Assembly (NCBI RefSeq): GCF_041395345.1
Contig: NZ_JAWLAR010000008.1
Location: 62,001-126,000 of the forward strand
Length of the DNA: 64,000 nt
Direction: 5' to 3'
DNA from: Dokdonella sp041395345
Lineage (GTDB): Bacteria > Pseudomonadota > Gammaproteobacteria > Xanthomonadales > Rhodanobacteraceae
The position numbers and the translations under genes are program-made. Shown here piece after piece: positions 45,110 to 54,083 of the stretch (positions are counted from its first letter, which is position 1; each line of letters begins with the position of its first letter). The notes beneath the pieces were generated by a model. The model ran no database searches and was not told where the DNA came from. It saw only the letters and a list, made by a program, of their open reading frames with translations.

Positions 45110-47156
45110 AAGGTTGAAGACGGCATAGTTGTGGAGAAGAGATTGAGTTCAATCACCCCAATGTCGGCGGATTTCCGTTTGGTGGGCACAAAAAGCATAT
45201 TGCGGTAGTAAAGAAGAATGCGCTATACTTCGACGGTTTCTGGCAAAACTGAAGAGCACGCCAGAGAAAGTGTTGCAGGAAACGCCCGTTCTTATAATTG
45301 ACGACGAGTGTGATCAGGCCAGCGTCAATGCTGCAGCAGCTCTAAACAGGGCCGTTACGACCATCCAATCGGCTGATACAGGAAATACTTCAGGTGCTTC
45401 CACGGGTTACTTATATCGGGATATACCGCCTTTCGCCAACGTCCTGATTGATCCTTCAAGCGCGGAAGATCTGTACCCGCGACACTTCATCCATCCCCTA
45501 AGCCGTCCAAACGCATATTTCGGCGCGGTCGAGCTTTTTGGCCGGGAGAGCGATCGAGGGCGAGAATGCGGATGTCGAATCCGGATACGACATGATCAGG
45601 CTCGTTCCGGATGACGAACTGCGAAACCTCAGGCCACCTCAGAAAGCGCGATGAATTTGTTTTCGATGTGACCGAATCGCTTGGCGCTTCCATCCGGTAT
45701 TTCATCCTTGCAGTTGCTGCAAGGGAAGTGCGCGGGCAAGGCGACGATCACTGTTCCACGATGCTGGTCCACACATCCATGCTGAACTCTGTTCACAGGT
45801 CAGCCAAACGTGCCATTCGCCCGCATATTGAGCGCCTGGCATATGGATTGAGGAAGAATGACCCTGCCCTGATACGTGAACTGCGTGAACAATGGGAACT
45901 GGAATGCGAACGTGTTGAAGCATCGGAGTTTGAGCTCTCCGTAGCTTCGACGATATTCGAAGCCATTTGGTTTCTGTAGCCGGATTCGATTGAGGTCATG
46001 ATTGAAAACTGGAGCAGAGCTGACCACGTGACGACTATTCGCAGAGCGCAAGACGCTATCTGATAATTGGTGGAAATGTGCTCGCCAGGGGATTGACGCT
46101 GCATGGCCTGATTGTCAGCTTCTTCGTCAGGTCGACCAGCCAGTACGACACCCTCATGCAGATGGGAAGGTGGTTTGGCTACAGGAAAGGGTTTGAAGAC
46201 TTGCCCAGAATCTGGATGGAAGTGGCGGTCAGGGATGCATTCTTCGACCTGGCAACTGTTGAAAGAGGAAATAAGGCAGGATGCCTCAAGATACGCGGCG
46301 GAAGATTTTACTCCCGAGCAATTTGCAGTCCGAATCAGGAAGATTCCGGGACTTGCCGTAACTGCAAGATCAGATGCGAAATGCTGTAATTGCAAAAATT
46401 GGCTATCAAGGTGTTCATCTACAGACGATCAAGTTTTTGAGGAAGGACAAGGATTGGCTTGAGGTCAACTGGAAGGCAGCGTCACGAACTGCTCGAGTCC
46501 ACAGATCAACACGAACTGATCCGGGGGAAATCACATCTTCCGCGGCGTTGATGTAGGAGGCTATCAAGAAGTTTCTTTTGACCTACAACGTAGAAGAGAG
46601 CAACAGAACAATGATTGCGTCATTATTTGATTAAGTATATCTGCGAGGTTGAGGAGCACGACTCGTCATTGGCAGTCTGGAACGTCGTTGTCGTTTCGAA
46701 GTCCGATGGTCGAGCAGCCTGTTGCCGCTGGGGCCCTCTTAAGTCCGTGCGTTGCGTACGACGAAGCCCTCTCAGTCATTCAGGAGATGTCGCGTCGATA
46801 AAGGCCCTGATGTCGAGAGCCGATCTGCTGGCTGACTTGGATACATTTCCTGCCGAATTGAAATCAATGAAGTGGGATGCCATCAAAAGGAAAGACGGGA
46901 CCATCGACAACCTCCACTACTCCTCCTGTATCAAAGATCCTGATCAAAACTCTGACCAGAAGACGTCAAAAGTAAGAGAACGCGCGAGCCAATGGACGCG
47001 AAGGCAGATGTCATGGGACTCGGGATTCTGTTTCCAGGTGACCCCGACACATCAAGCGAGTACATTCAGGCCGACCTGCAACCAGAAGATGTATTGGAGA
47101 ATTTTGAAGGTGAAGATGCCCTTCCGCTTGAAGTGGTGGATGGGGCGTCGGATTGA
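45110..47156 (+). pseudogene. Z1-domain protein (helicase-like), 5'-truncated and frameshifted
   Basis: The N-terminal part is missing behind the IS21-like element. The remaining sequence reads, in changing frames, NVGGFPFGGHKKHIAVVKKN (about 45155-45215), VLIIDDECDQASVN (about 45287-45330), PPFANVLIDP and DLYPRHFIHPLSRPNAYFGA (about 45424-45520), LIIGGNVLARGLTLHGLIVS and YDTLMQMGRWFGYRKGFEDL (about 46060-46200), PEQFAVRIRKIPGLAVTAR (about 46310-46370) and VMGLGILFPGDPDTSSEYI (about 47010-47065). These are the conserved Z1 blocks in order. At least four frameshifts are needed. The Z1 domain is a superfamily II helicase-related part of MORC-type R-M systems. Confidence 0.9.
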
Positions 47157-48178
47157 CTGAACCGGTTGACTCGCGCGTCGCTGAAGACCCGTCGGTAAGG
47201 GCGGCATGGTTGCTGGCAGAGACGCGCCCCATGATTCAGGATCGAATACGGGCATTTGAGTTCCTGAGCGATCCTCGAAAGGTCAGCGCCACCATTACCT
47301 CGAATGGGATGCGCGGAATCATGCTGGATCTTGGGCAATCCGAACAAGTGCGTATCAGCAAATTCTTGACAGAGTCGGCTGGCGGCGTGATTGCAGCCGA
47401 GGTCGCTACCTTCCGGGGGAATACTGGCGGAAGCCGTGCGCTTCACGTCTGGTGCAGGGACTCGCGCTGCAACGATGCGTTCGCCATGTTTTGCGAACTT
47501 CTGATTGAGCGTATCAAGAGCACTGAAGTTGGGAAATCCTTGTCAGAGTGCCATGAGGAGTTCAAACGCCTTCTCAGGGCGAACGATGATGTAGATCAAG
47601 TTGTGCTGACAGGACTGATCGGCGAACTGATCCTCTTGAGGGATGCTATCGGCAAGGACACTGGGTCCGTCAGCTATTGGGCGGGCTCCCGTGGCGAGCG
47701 CCATGACTTTCGCAACGGTGCTATTGCTATTGAGGTAAAGGCGACGCTGCGATCTGAACTGAAGGCAGCAAAGGTCCGGATATCAGACATCGATCAACTG
47801 GAGCCGCCTGAAGGCGGGAAGCTATTCCTTCACATGATCAAACTGGAGAGGGTGTCTGGAGCCGAGCTGTCAGTAGCCAGCCTTCTGGATGAGCTGGCCG
47901 GAAAGCTGGACGAAACTAACACTGACCTGCTGCACAGGAACGTTGAAGCATTGGGTTTCTCATCACCATTTGACGATACCCGCTTCTCGATTCTTTCCCG
48001 GGCAACTTTTGAAGTGCGCGAGGACTTCCCGAAGCTGACGAACTCGAGATTTGTTCGTGGTCATGTCGACTCAGGAGTTTCCGGAATCAGCTACGAGGTA
48101 AATCTGGATGCAGCGAAGGATTTCGTTGTTGCAGATAATGTGGCTATTTCTCACCTTGTCGCAGGGCAGCCAGCGTGA
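47153..48178 (+). CDS. DUF4420 PD-(D/E)XK nuclease-like protein of a MORC-type R-M system
   Basis: This 341-residue protein begins at a TTG overlapping the stop of the Z1 gene (TTGA), a translational-coupling arrangement. The central nuclease core is VLTGLIGELILLRD with Glu158, then GSRGERHDFRNGAIAIEVKAT with Asp185, Glu194 and Lys196, the D-x(n)-E-x-K pattern of the restriction-endonuclease fold. This is the PF14390-type (DUF4420) domain that accompanies Z1 and GHKL ATPase genes. The frame is intact and the catalytic residues are present. The next gene starts inside its stop codon (GTGA). Confidence 0.92.
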   Translation: MTEPVDSRVAEDPSVRAAWLLAETRPMIQDRIRAFEFLSDPRKVSATITSNGMRGIMLDLGQSEQVRISKFLTESAGGVIAAEVATFRGNTGGSRALHVWCRDSRCNDAFAMFCELLIERIKSTEVGKSLSECHEEFKRLLRANDDVDQVVLTGLIGELILLRDAIGKDTGSVSYWAGSRGERHDFRNGAIAIEVKATLRSELKAAKVRISDIDQLEPPEGGKLFLHMIKLERVSGAELSVASLLDELAGKLDETNTDLLHRNVEALGFSSPFDDTRFSILSRATFEVREDFPKLTNSRFVRGHVDSGVSGISYEVNLDAAKDFVVADNVAISHLVAGQPA

Positions 48179-49974
48179 TTGAAAGACTCTCGGAGAGGGT
48201 TGGGCCAACAGGCAGCCTGGAAGGCGAAGGTCTTGCAAACATTCTGGGCCGACCGCCATTTGACCCCCTGACTCTTGTCCTTCGGGAGGCGGGACAGAAC
48301 ATTTGGGATGCGAGGCTCCGTACTGAAGTGCCTCGAATGCAGGTCCGTATCCGTGAACTCTCGGACAAGCAGGCTGCAGCCTTGCGAATGGCCCTCCGGT
48401 CCGGAGACGCGAGGGAGGAAGAGCCTGCAAATTCTGACGCCCTTCAGCGCTGCCTCGCGGATCAACGCCCGATTCGTGTTCTGGAAATCTGCGACTACGG
48501 AACAAGCGGACTGGTTGGTTCTATTGATCCCCAGTCCTCAGTTAGCAACTTTGTACGCTTCTTCTTTACGATTGGATCAGCTCATTTCAAGGATGGTGAC
48601 GGCGGAACCTATGGCTATGGCCGATCTTCGCTCTATCTTGCGGGGGCAGCCAGAACAATACTTGTTCATTCCCGGCTGAGTACAGAGTCCAGCGTAGAGC
48701 GTTTCATGGCTAGCCGCATCGGAAACTCCTATGATCGGCGCTCCGTGCGTGGCGACATTGCCAGGTTCACGGGACGCCACTTCTGGGGAGTGAGAAATGA
48801 GGGCGACAGGATTGCGCCACTTGAGGGCGATCAGGCGGCAGTGCTTGCGCAACAACTTGGCATGCCGCACAGGGAGTCGACGCAATCAGGCACAACGATT
48901 CTCATTCCCTGGCCAGATATTCCTGATAACCGACCAGGCGAGCGCATTGCTCAGATTCTCTTGCACAACCTCTGGCCAAAACTGGTATCCACGTCCGGCA
49001 AGAACGCAATGAGAATTGAGGTTGAGCAAGATGGTCAGCCCGTCCCGGTGCCAGACCCCAAGAATCATCCTCACTATTCGTTGTTTGCCCGTTCACTCCT
49101 AGCAGTAAGAACCAGGCTTGAATCGTCAGGCGCCACTCCAATCCACGTTCACCGTCCCAACTACACGACCGGACACATAGCTTTCGAGTCTTCCCAACGG
49201 CTTCATGGCGAGATGGCTGAGAGTGAACTGGATGACACCCCTGAGCGCACGTTCGAGTCCGGGGTGCATCATGTTGCCCTGATGCGCCCAAGTGAGCTGG
49301 TTGTTCGCTACCTGAATTTTCCGGATGTTGCTGACGGAAACGATTGGGCAGGAGTCTTCATGTGTTCGGATGATTCCGAGATCAGGAATGCTTTCGCCGC
49401 CTCCGAACCTCCAGCACACGACGATTGGGTGCCTGATCGACTTACAGGAAGTGAGGCAACCATTGTACGAGTCACCAAGAAGACCCGGATCCCTGAAGCA
49501 GTCAACCGTCGATTCGGTATCCAGTCGGGATTGACATCCTCATCAGCAGGAAATGAGCGCTCTCTCGCCAGTGCGGCAGACAAGTTTGCGAAAGGCTTTC
49601 TAAGTGGTAGCGGCACAGCGCCGGATGTCCAGTCGTCAGGTTCCGGGGGAGCCAGTAGCGGTGGCGCAAGGCTCCGACGCGCCGCAGTTCACGCTCTACG
49701 TGTAGAGGGAGAATCGACAGTAGCCACATTCAAAACAGGCCTGATAGGCGAAGGGCCCGTGAGAGTCAGGGCCACAGCAACCATCGATGGCTTGGGACGC
49801 AGTGAACTTCCTCCTGAAGTGATGCTGCCGCATGTCCTCAGATGGGTAACCCCGGAAGGCGCTGTCATAGACGGCGACGAATGCACTATCAATAGCAAGA
49901 ATGATTTCTACTTCGACGTTGTGTTCATGGGTGAGTATGCGGTGGTGCCCAAGTGCGAACTGATGGACTCCTGA
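48175..49974 (+). CDS. MORC/MutL-like GHKL ATPase of an R-M system
   Basis: This 599-residue protein starts at a GTG overlapping the stop of the nuclease gene. The GHKL nucleotide-binding motifs are intact: motif N in LVLREAGQNIWDAR (Glu38, Asn42, Asp45), motif G1 in ICDYGTSGLVG (Asp107, Gly109, Gly112) and motif G2 in GGTYGYGRSSLYLA (about 143-156). A long C-terminal half follows, with a serine- and glycine-rich linker (SSGSGGASSGGARLRR, about 482-500) and a small beta-rich domain at the end. MORC-type ATPases of restriction systems are thought to clamp and remodel DNA. The gene is intact although neighbours are broken. Confidence 0.92.
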   Translation: MIERLSERVGPTGSLEGEGLANILGRPPFDPLTLVLREAGQNIWDARLRTEVPRMQVRIRELSDKQAAALRMALRSGDAREEEPANSDALQRCLADQRPIRVLEICDYGTSGLVGSIDPQSSVSNFVRFFFTIGSAHFKDGDGGTYGYGRSSLYLAGAARTILVHSRLSTESSVERFMASRIGNSYDRRSVRGDIARFTGRHFWGVRNEGDRIAPLEGDQAAVLAQQLGMPHRESTQSGTTILIPWPDIPDNRPGERIAQILLHNLWPKLVSTSGKNAMRIEVEQDGQPVPVPDPKNHPHYSLFARSLLAVRTRLESSGATPIHVHRPNYTTGHIAFESSQRLHGEMAESELDDTPERTFESGVHHVALMRPSELVVRYLNFPDVADGNDWAGVFMCSDDSEIRNAFAASEPPAHDDWVPDRLTGSEATIVRVTKKTRIPEAVNRRFGIQSGLTSSSAGNERSLASAADKFAKGFLSGSGTAPDVQSSGSGGASSGGARLRRAAVHALRVEGESTVATFKTGLIGEGPVRVRATATIDGLGRSELPPEVMLPHVLRWVTPEGAVIDGDECTINSKNDFYFDVVFMGEYAVVPKCELMDS

Positions 49975-49975
49975 C

Positions 49976-50905
49976 ATGACGGCTGCAGCTGCGTTCCCAC
50001 CGTATTTGACGCTTCCAGACTCGGCGATCGCTCTCGATCCCATCGATGGATGGGAGTTGATTCGCGAGGATCAAGAACCGGAAGTAATTCCGGATCGTAG
50101 TGCTCTCCCCTCCTGGGACTCCAGTTTGCGGTTTGGACTTCGACGACGATTCCAGCTGAAGGTTTCGCCGGATGAAGCACTGGGACTGGAAGGGCGGGAA
50201 GCAAAATTCAAGTTGGTAACGAGACTAAATACGGCAAGAGGTCTTGGATCCCGAATAGTGGATGAACGATCAGCCATCTTTGGCGACGAAGGTTTCATTG
50301 AAATTCTGGTTCATCCTGATAGCCGAACGCTCGCCTACGACATCAGGCTCACCACGTGGCTGGTCCTGGAGTCAGTATCAGGTCAGGCCCGGGTCGACGT
50401 CGCGCCGAAAGTTTCCGGCTCAAGACTCTGGCACGACAGTTGGCGTGCAAAGATCGAGGGAGGACGCACCAGGCTACCTTTCGAACTAACCTCATTCTCC
50501 AAGAGCTTTCCCGGCTGGAGAATGCCAGGTGCCCTCTTCCACGTGGATGTAGCTGACTATCCGGACCTGCAATTTGAGCAGGCTGTTTGTGTCTACTTGA
50601 ATACAGACTACCCGGAGTTCGTGACTGCAATAGAAAAAAGCAAACCTGCGGAAACCGCCATTCTCTGGGACGGCGTTGTACGGCGGATAGTCTCGGTAGG
50701 CTTGGGCGATGAGTTTACCCGGTCATCCGAATGGCAGGACGATTCCCTTGGTGCGCAGGTCAGGACGTGGACCACAGCCATTTTTCCGGGCTACTCCATT
50801 AAATCCATTGCAGAACTTCGGCTCGAACATCCGTCGAGATTCGAAGCAATGATTCAGTCCTGGGCAGGAATTGCATCAAAACTTGCTTACGAGTTGCCGA
50901 AGTGA
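49976..50905 (+). CDS. Conserved-operon protein of unknown function (309 residues)
   Basis: I do not recognise this family. The gene starts one base after the ATPase stop codon and its own stop overlaps the next start, so it belongs to the same operon and probably to the same complex. The frame is intact. The N-terminal third is charged (EDQEPEVIPDRSALPSW). The middle has alternating strands (GFIEILVHPDSRTLAYDIRL, VLESVSGQARVDVAPKV), and a helical C-terminus has two Trp-containing stretches (TTAIFPGYSIKSIAEL and SRFEAMIQSWAGIASKLAYE). No membrane segment, signal peptide or catalytic motif stands out. It may bridge the ATPase and nuclease; that is inference. Confidence 0.85.
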   Translation: MTAAAAFPPYLTLPDSAIALDPIDGWELIREDQEPEVIPDRSALPSWDSSLRFGLRRRFQLKVSPDEALGLEGREAKFKLVTRLNTARGLGSRIVDERSAIFGDEGFIEILVHPDSRTLAYDIRLTTWLVLESVSGQARVDVAPKVSGSRLWHDSWRAKIEGGRTRLPFELTSFSKSFPGWRMPGALFHVDVADYPDLQFEQAVCVYLNTDYPEFVTAIEKSKPAETAILWDGVVRRIVSVGLGDEFTRSSEWQDDSLGAQVRTWTTAIFPGYSIKSIAELRLEHPSRFEAMIQSWAGIASKLAYELPK

Positions 50906-51675
50906 TTCGGCGCTTCCCAAAACTCCACGCCGGTCGGGCCAAAGCAATCGTTTCCGAATGGAAGGGCCTGGATGCGGACGCACTCAAACAGCAATCGCGC
51001 ACACTTCCCGAGATTGCCCGTGAGAAGTTTGCTGCTACTGGCATACGGAAAATATCCGCCGACGAGTTGGCGACATTCAGGAACCAAATCGAGGATGCGG
51101 CAACATCGGCCGGCTATCCAGCAAAGTCACTTGCTGTCCGTCAACAGGTAGACACAGCGATCGCAGTGCGACTGGCGCAAATGGACCTGCCTGAAGGCGA
51201 GATGTTGCGTCCTGAAGTATGGACATGGATCGCCGTCCATCTCATGCCACACATTGTCCATTGGCGCTTCTCCAAAGACACCGGGGAGGTTAAGGAGGAG
51301 CGCTACCTGGGTATTCTCCAACGAAATGCGCTAGGTCGACTTTGGTTGAGGGGCAAGGTATTTGACCGCGGTGAAGAGGTCGAAGATCGTTGGGGCCTGG
51401 TCGATGGAATTTCGGAGGATGCGACAGTCGCGATACTTGAGCGCACGTCAGTGGCAGGAGACTGGCGCCTTGCAAGAGTCATCGGAGAGGCGTGGCTAGA
51501 CGCGAAAAGAAACGGAATGGCAGCAGATGACCTTCTAAGGGACGCAGTCATCAGGGCCCGCATCTCCTTTGCCATTACAGAGTTGGGAACCTACAACGAT
51601 GAAGATCTGAAGACCACGATAGAGGAGTGTATTCACGTGGCATTGGCAAGAAAAGTGCATAGCCTGACGAATTGA
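50902..51675 (+). CDS. Conserved-operon protein of unknown function (257 residues)
   Basis: This gene starts at a GTG that overlaps the previous stop codon. The product is 257 residues, largely helical: an N-terminal region FPKLHAGRAKAIVSEWKGLD, a central block EVWTWIAVHLMPHIVHWRFS followed by EERYLGILQRNALGRLWLRG, and a C-terminal helical block (RDAVIRARISFAITELGTYN). It may correspond to a family now given a DUF number (DUF6339-like), but I am not sure. No catalytic motif is evident. The intact frame and overlaps with its neighbours indicate a fixed component of the MORC-type system. Confidence 0.85.
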   Translation: MIRRFPKLHAGRAKAIVSEWKGLDADALKQQSRTLPEIAREKFAATGIRKISADELATFRNQIEDAATSAGYPAKSLAVRQQVDTAIAVRLAQMDLPEGEMLRPEVWTWIAVHLMPHIVHWRFSKDTGEVKEERYLGILQRNALGRLWLRGKVFDRGEEVEDRWGLVDGISEDATVAILERTSVAGDWRLARVIGEAWLDAKRNGMAADDLLRDAVIRARISFAITELGTYNDEDLKTTIEECIHVALARKVHSLTN

Positions 51676-51696
51676 CCGGATACGAATGGAGGGATG

Positions 51697-53772
51697 ATGT
51701 CAGACGTAGTGGCGTTTAGAGACGAGCTGCTTGGATTGAAAGATTCCACAGGAGCGGAAGCGCTGGAGTATCGGGAGCGGGCCTTCTCGGAACGGATTTG
51801 CGAGCTACTTGGCAATGCTGACGTAGCTGAGGATTTGGTGACCTGTATGTGGCGCGGAACAGGGACATCGGGTCGCATGCTGGGCGTTGATGCTGTTTCA
51901 TTGCAGAGCCAGGATGGGTCGGCAACGCTCATGCTGACCATTTTCAGTGGGGAATCCGGTCCTCCAGGAACGCTCTCTCAATCGGATATGGTAAAGCATG
52001 CGCAGCGACTCAGGGGCTTTGCCGAGGAAGCACTGGCCGGTGGACTAAAGGGAAAGTTGCGGGACAACTCCCCTGAGGAAGACCTCAGAAATGGGCTCGA
52101 AGAGACTCGCGATCAGCTGATAAAACTTCGTCTGTTTCTTGTAACTGACTCGAAGCTTAGCGAAAGGGTCAAAGAGCTGCCTGCGGAGACAGCTGCAGGC
52201 GTGCCCTGCGAGTATCACATCTGGGATATTGTTCGGCTCGCAGAATTGTCGGAGTCAGGGCACGAGCCACTGGAAATTGATCTGGAGTCCGACTTCGGGC
52301 AATCAGTGGCTTGTCTGCCTGCACATCTGACCGCCGCGGAATACAAATCCTACCTCTGTGTTGTGCCCGCCAGCTTCGGCAGATCTCTACGAGAAATTTG
52401 GTGCACGATTGCTCGAAACCAATGTACGTGGGTTCCTTTCTGAGCGCGGGAAAGTCAATCGCGGCATTCGGTCTACCATTCAGAACAGTCCGCAGATGTT
52501 CTTCGCTTACAATAACGGATTGACTGCGACAGCTTCAAGTGTGGAACTGGATGAAGACAATTCCAGGATTCTCGATATCAAGGATCTTCAAATCGTCAAT
52601 GGCGGGCAGACCACGGCTTCGCTTTTCTGGGCGAGAAAGAAGCACAAGGCTGATCTGGGCAGCGTTAGCGTGCAAATGAAGCTGTCTGTTATTCCGGACT
52701 CGCTCGGAGATAGCTTCGACGAGATAGTGGGCAAGATTTCCGAGTACGCGAATAGTCAGAACAAGGTCTCGGAAGCTGACTTGTCTGCCAATCGCGGGTT
52801 CCATCGTGAAATGGAAAAGATCTCCAGGCGCGCGGGGCGTTTCACCGGTTGGTGGAGGAAGGTTTCAGACCTATTGGTTCTATGAGCGCGCACGGGCGCA
52901 GTTCGATAACGAACGAAGGGCGCTGAGCAAAGCCGAGCAGCAGAAATTTGACCTTCGGTACCCAAGAGCCAGCTTACTTCCAAGACCGATCTGGCCAAGT
53001 ATTGGGCGTGCTGGGAACAACTTCCGCAGTTTGTAAGTCGTGGCGCGCAGAAGAATTTCCAAAATTCGCCAGCACCATCAAAACACGCTGGGACAGAAGT
53101 CCGGATCAATTCAATGAAACGTTCTACAAGAGAATTGTTGGGGTGGCCATTCTCTACAAGGCGATGGAGTCAAGGATACAGAAGGAAGAATGGTACGACG
53201 GGTATCGGATAAACATCATTGCATATACCCTTGGCCTTCTTTTCCGGGCCATTGAGTCTGACGGAAAGCGACTGAACCTGCTGGGCGTCTGGTCTGAGCA
53301 AGCCCTGGAGCCATCCGCCGCTTCTGAACTCGTGGATCTTGCAAAACAGGTCTATGATGAGATTCGCGATTGCCCTGCCCGCCAAACTCGCCCCCAATGG
53401 GGCAACCTCGGCCAGTGGTTCAAGGAAGAGAAGTGCTGGGAGTATGCGACGGACTTCAGACTTGAGGTGCCGAAAGGAATCCGGACACTGCTCATTTCTC
53501 CATCCCAATATAGCTCCCAAGACGCTGCCGCCAACAAGGCACAGCGGGTCGACGAAACTATTGACGCGCAGATGGAGGTCTCCAGATTGCAACAGGAGGG
53601 CTACTGGCAACGGCTACACGAATGGAATCAGCAAGATCCGGTACTGTCTGAACTTGAGCAGGAGGCGGTCATAAAGATCGCCAGGTCGACCTTGACAACG
53701 GTACCTCCCGAAAGAATGTGCCTGCTATTGGTGAACGCACGGAAGCATGCAGAGTCGGAAGGGTTTGCTTGA
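51697..53772 (+). pseudogene. AIPR-family protein, frameshifted
   Basis: GGAGG is four bases before the ATG at 51697 (an ATG at 51694 is too close). The first 249 codons are intact. The frame then changes near 52378, where LADLYEKFGARLLETNVRGF-like sequence resumes, continuing FFAYNNGLTATASSVELDED and IVNGGQTTASLFWARKKHK, the core of abortive-infection phage-resistance (AIPR) proteins. Further frame changes are needed near 52850, 52965 and 53060 before the last 250 residues (FNETFYKRIVGVAILYKAME and onward to 53772). AIPR proteins are companions of MORC-type R-M and abortive infection loci. At least four frameshifts make it non-functional as read. Confidence 0.88.
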
Positions 53773-54083
53773 GGATTTGCACCTGGTGAGGCAGGTCACT
53801 TCCGGCGATATCGGCCGCTGACGACCTGTTATTGACCTACCTCGGTATTCTCAGGATCTGGGCAACTGGTCACGCTGAGCCGCCCACGCTAGCCAGCTTA
53901 CCGAGTCTGCCCAACGTGCGGCCTCCAATACGAGCTCGATAGAACATGTTTGAAGTAGCGACCTGTCGGACAGTTGATAGGTGCTGCTCGATGTCATGCC
54001 CCCGATCGAGCACGAGCCAGCTCAAAGGCGCCGCAATGCCACATAGGAAGGCCATCAGGCTGAGTGGATTCTGCTTCTGAGGG
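53773..54083. other. Gene-free spacer after the AIPR gene
   Basis: About 310 bases contain no credible gene on either strand. It must include the promoter of the YaaW-like gene that follows; AT-rich stretches are visible but no good -35/-10 pair was picked by eye. A weak GAGGG precedes the ATG at 54084. Confidence 0.45.
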
